The notes below the pieces were generated by a model. That model was not told the origin of the DNA. It was given only the letters and a program-made list of their open reading frames with translations, and ran no database searches. This document shows positions 14,429 through 15,696 of a DNA stretch of 15,696 nt, piece by piece. The stretch covers positions 12,463 through 28,158 of the forward strand of contig FR884546.1 in the NCBI GenBank assembly GCA_000435535.1, given 5' to 3'. Numbering within the stretch: position 1 is the first letter of the stretch; each line of letters begins with the position of its first letter. This DNA comes from Clostridium sp. CAG:575 (GTDB lineage: Bacteria; Bacillota; Clostridia; TANB77; CAG-508). Both the position numbers and the translations under genes were made by a program.

Positions 14429-14458
14429 GTATAATAGACCACTTTTTTGGAAATAATA
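14429..14458 (+). promoter_or_regulatory. Candidate sigma-F (forespore) promoter of sigG
   Basis: GTATA (14429-14433) and GGAAATAATA (14449-14458), 15 bases apart, fit the sigma-F pattern as I know it (GYATA, about 15 bases, GGNNANANTR) at every fixed position. It lies in the 123-base gap between sigE and sigG, 85 bases before the sigG start. In spore formers sigG is switched on in the forespore by sigma-F, so position and sequence agree. Confidence 0.6.
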
Positions 14459-14543
14459 GCAACAAGTTATTATATTATGCTATTCAGTAATTGGCTAATA
14501 GTAGTAATAAAACAACGTAGTATTTCTAAAAGGGGGTTTTTTC

Positions 14544-15317
14544 TTGTTAAATAAAGTAGAAATATGTGGTGTTAATACATCAAAACTGCCTCTACTAACA
14601 AAAAAAGAAAAAGAAGAACTATTTATTAAAATAAAAAATGGAGATGAAGATGCAAGACAAAAATTTATTAATGGAAACTTAAGATTAGTTTTAAGTGTTA
14701 TTCAAAGATTCTATGGTAGAGGAGAAAATGCGGATGATTTATTTCAAGTAGGTTGTATAGGACTTATCAAAGCGATAGATAATTTTGACTTGAGTCAAAA
14801 TGTTCAATTTTCTACTTATGCTGTACCAATGATAATAGGAGAAGTTAAAAGATATTTAAGAGATAATAATAGTATTAGAGTAAGTAGGTCAGTAAGAGAT
14901 TTAGCATATAAATCAATGCAATTCAAGGAAAAATTTACAAAGGAACATGGGAAAGAACCAACAATAGAACAGATAGCAAAAGAACTAGGAGTGACAAAAG
15001 AAGAAATTGCGCTAAGTTTCGATGCAATTCAAGATCCAGTGTCTTTACAAGAACCAGTGTACAATGATGGAACAGAAAACATATATATAATGGATCAGGT
15101 AAAAGATAGTAAGAACACAGATGAAGTCTGGACTGAAAAGATGACGATAATGCAGATTATGAAAAAATTAAATGATAAAGAAAAAATGATTATAACAAAA
15201 AGATTTTTTGATGGAAGAACACAAATGGAGGTTGCAGATGAAATTGGAATTTCTCAAGCTCAAGTATCAAGGTTAGAAAAAAATGCAATTGATCATATTA
15301 GAAGATTATACAAATAA
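14544..15317 (+). CDS. sigG: RNA polymerase sporulation sigma factor SigG (late forespore)
   Basis: The 257-residue sigma-70 family protein starts with the sigma-G signature NKVEICGVNTSKLPLL (3-18), the segment involved in sigma-G control. Region 2 follows (NLRLVLSVIQRFYGRG, DLFQVGCIGLIKAIDNFD, FSTYAVPMIIGEVKRYLRDN), then region 3 (RSVRDLAYKS, EPTIEQIAKELGV) and an intact region 4 (LNDKEKMIITKRFF, QMEVADEIGISQAQVSRLEK). It directs late forespore genes, such as those for spore DNA-protecting proteins and germination receptors. The start is TTG at 14544, seven bases after GGGGG; no ATG fits better and the signature begins right there. It lies after spoIIGA and sigE as in most spore formers, and is followed by its own terminator. 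Confidence 0.96.
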   Translation: MLNKVEICGVNTSKLPLLTKKEKEELFIKIKNGDEDARQKFINGNLRLVLSVIQRFYGRGENADDLFQVGCIGLIKAIDNFDLSQNVQFSTYAVPMIIGEVKRYLRDNNSIRVSRSVRDLAYKSMQFKEKFTKEHGKEPTIEQIAKELGVTKEEIALSFDAIQDPVSLQEPVYNDGTENIYIMDQVKDSKNTDEVWTEKMTIMQIMKKLNDKEKMIITKRFFDGRTQMEVADEIGISQAQVSRLEKNAIDHIRRLYK

Positions 15318-15327
15318 AATGGTATAA

Positions 15328-15370
15328 AAATTAGATTTAAGCTATAATTTTAACTTAAATCTAATTTTTT
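15328..15370 (+). terminator. Intrinsic terminator after sigG
   Basis: A perfect 14-bp stem pairs 15328-15341 (AAATTAGATTTAAG) with 15354-15367 over a 12-base loop and is followed by TTTAGTTTT. It separates sigG from the next gene. Confidence 0.85.
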
Positions 15371-15373
15371 AGT

Positions 15374-15402
15374 TTTATAAGCCAAGAATCTTTAAATATA
15401 AT
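15374..15402 (+). promoter_or_regulatory. Possible sigma-A promoter of the ylmC/ymxH gene
   Basis: TTTATA (15374-15379) and a perfect TATAAT (15397-15402) are 17 bases apart, 68 bases before the next start codon. The -35 matches consensus at only four of six positions. A sporulation-specific promoter overlapping this stretch cannot be excluded. Confidence 0.4.
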
Positions 15403-15470
15403 AGAGATATAACTAAAAAATAAGAAATAAAACTATATAAAATGAATATATTAGAAAGAGGGGTGAAAAA

Positions 15471-15696
15471 ATGCAAGATAAAGGATTAGATTTTAAACAT
15501 AAAGAAGTAGTTAATATTACTGATGGAAAAAGATTAGGATATGTGCAAGATGTGTGTGCAGATTTAGAAACAGGAATAATAACATCTATAATAGTGCCAG
15601 GAAGTAATAAAATCATAAATTTATTTTCGTCAAATAATGATATAGTAATTCCTTGGAAAAATATAAAATGTATAGGAGATGATTTAATATTAGTAG
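15471..15696 (+). CDS. ylmC: YlmC/YmxH family PRC-barrel protein (3' truncated by window)
   Basis: The frame opens with ATG 15471 behind GAGGGGTG and runs off the window after 75 codons. The sequence fits a PRC-barrel of the YlmC/YmxH sporulation-associated family: KEVVNITDGKRLGYVQDVCA, then LETGIITSIIVPG and a DIVIPWKNIKCIGDDLILV stretch. Full-length members have about 80-100 residues, so little is missing. The family's biochemical role is not established; PRC-barrels are small beta domains often found in RNA-processing and membrane-complex proteins. The gene follows sigG in many Clostridia, which agrees with the placement here. Confidence 0.88.
   Translation, partial: MQDKGLDFKHKEVVNITDGKRLGYVQDVCADLETGIITSIIVPGSNKIINLFSSNNDIVIPWKNIKCIGDDLILV

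Noticed and set aside
1134..15616. Many minus-strand open frames rich in Leu, Phe, Ile and Ser opposite the genes.
   Set aside because: They are shadows of A-rich plus-strand genes, lack proper ribosome binding sites, and overlap genes with clear family motifs.

Overview
The window is chromosomal DNA from a low-GC, endospore-forming member of the Bacillota, most likely class Clostridia. This rests on very A-rich coding strands (Lys almost always AAA, Arg almost always AGA), strong Shine-Dalgarno sites, and the gene order ftsA-ftsZ-spoIIGA-sigE-sigG-ylmC typical of spore-forming Clostridia. I cannot name the species. All genes but one lie on the + strand, and no stretch over 300 bases lacks a gene.

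Region 1 (1-2830), translation and tRNA modification. It holds the 3' part of typA/bipA, a small unknown ORF broken by an in-frame amber codon (810-1151), and a TrmR-type O-methyltransferase (1214-1819). Next comes a lone gene on the opposite strand (1866-2717) encoding a RelA/SpoT alarmone-synthetase-domain protein. That gene has its own terminator, its own near-consensus promoter and a codon usage unlike its neighbours, so it looks like an inserted cargo gene.

Region 2 (2800-5390), a compact operon: a U32-family protein of the TrhP type, cytidylate kinase (cmk) and XTP/dITP diphosphatase (rdgB). The genes are joined by ATGA overlaps, start from a textbook sigma-A promoter and end at an intrinsic terminator. 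The TrmR and U32/TrhP genes flank the alarmone gene and together would make 5-methoxyuridine at tRNA position 34.

Region 3 (5420-12700), cell envelope and division: murA, ftsQ/divIB, two tandem DUF881 genes, sbp, then ftsA and ftsZ. ftsA-ftsZ has its own strong promoter, preceded by three abutting 11-bp direct repeats. A long hairpin lies between murA and ftsQ, and a smaller one between ftsA and ftsZ. A terminator follows ftsZ.

Region 4 (12750-15696), sporulation: spoIIGA (protease that activates pro-sigma-E), sigE, sigG and the start of ylmC/ymxH. As written, sigE carries a one-base insertion at 14336 that destroys the DNA-binding region 4.2. sigG is preceded by an excellent candidate sigma-F (forespore) promoter.

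The most useful leads are the sigE frameshift, the alarmone-synthetase gene set between two tRNA-modification genes, the phased repeats before the ftsA promoter, the hairpin-shortened ribosome binding site of the second DUF881 gene, and the amber-interrupted small ORF. Apart from these points the gene content is that of an ordinary, well-known conserved region.
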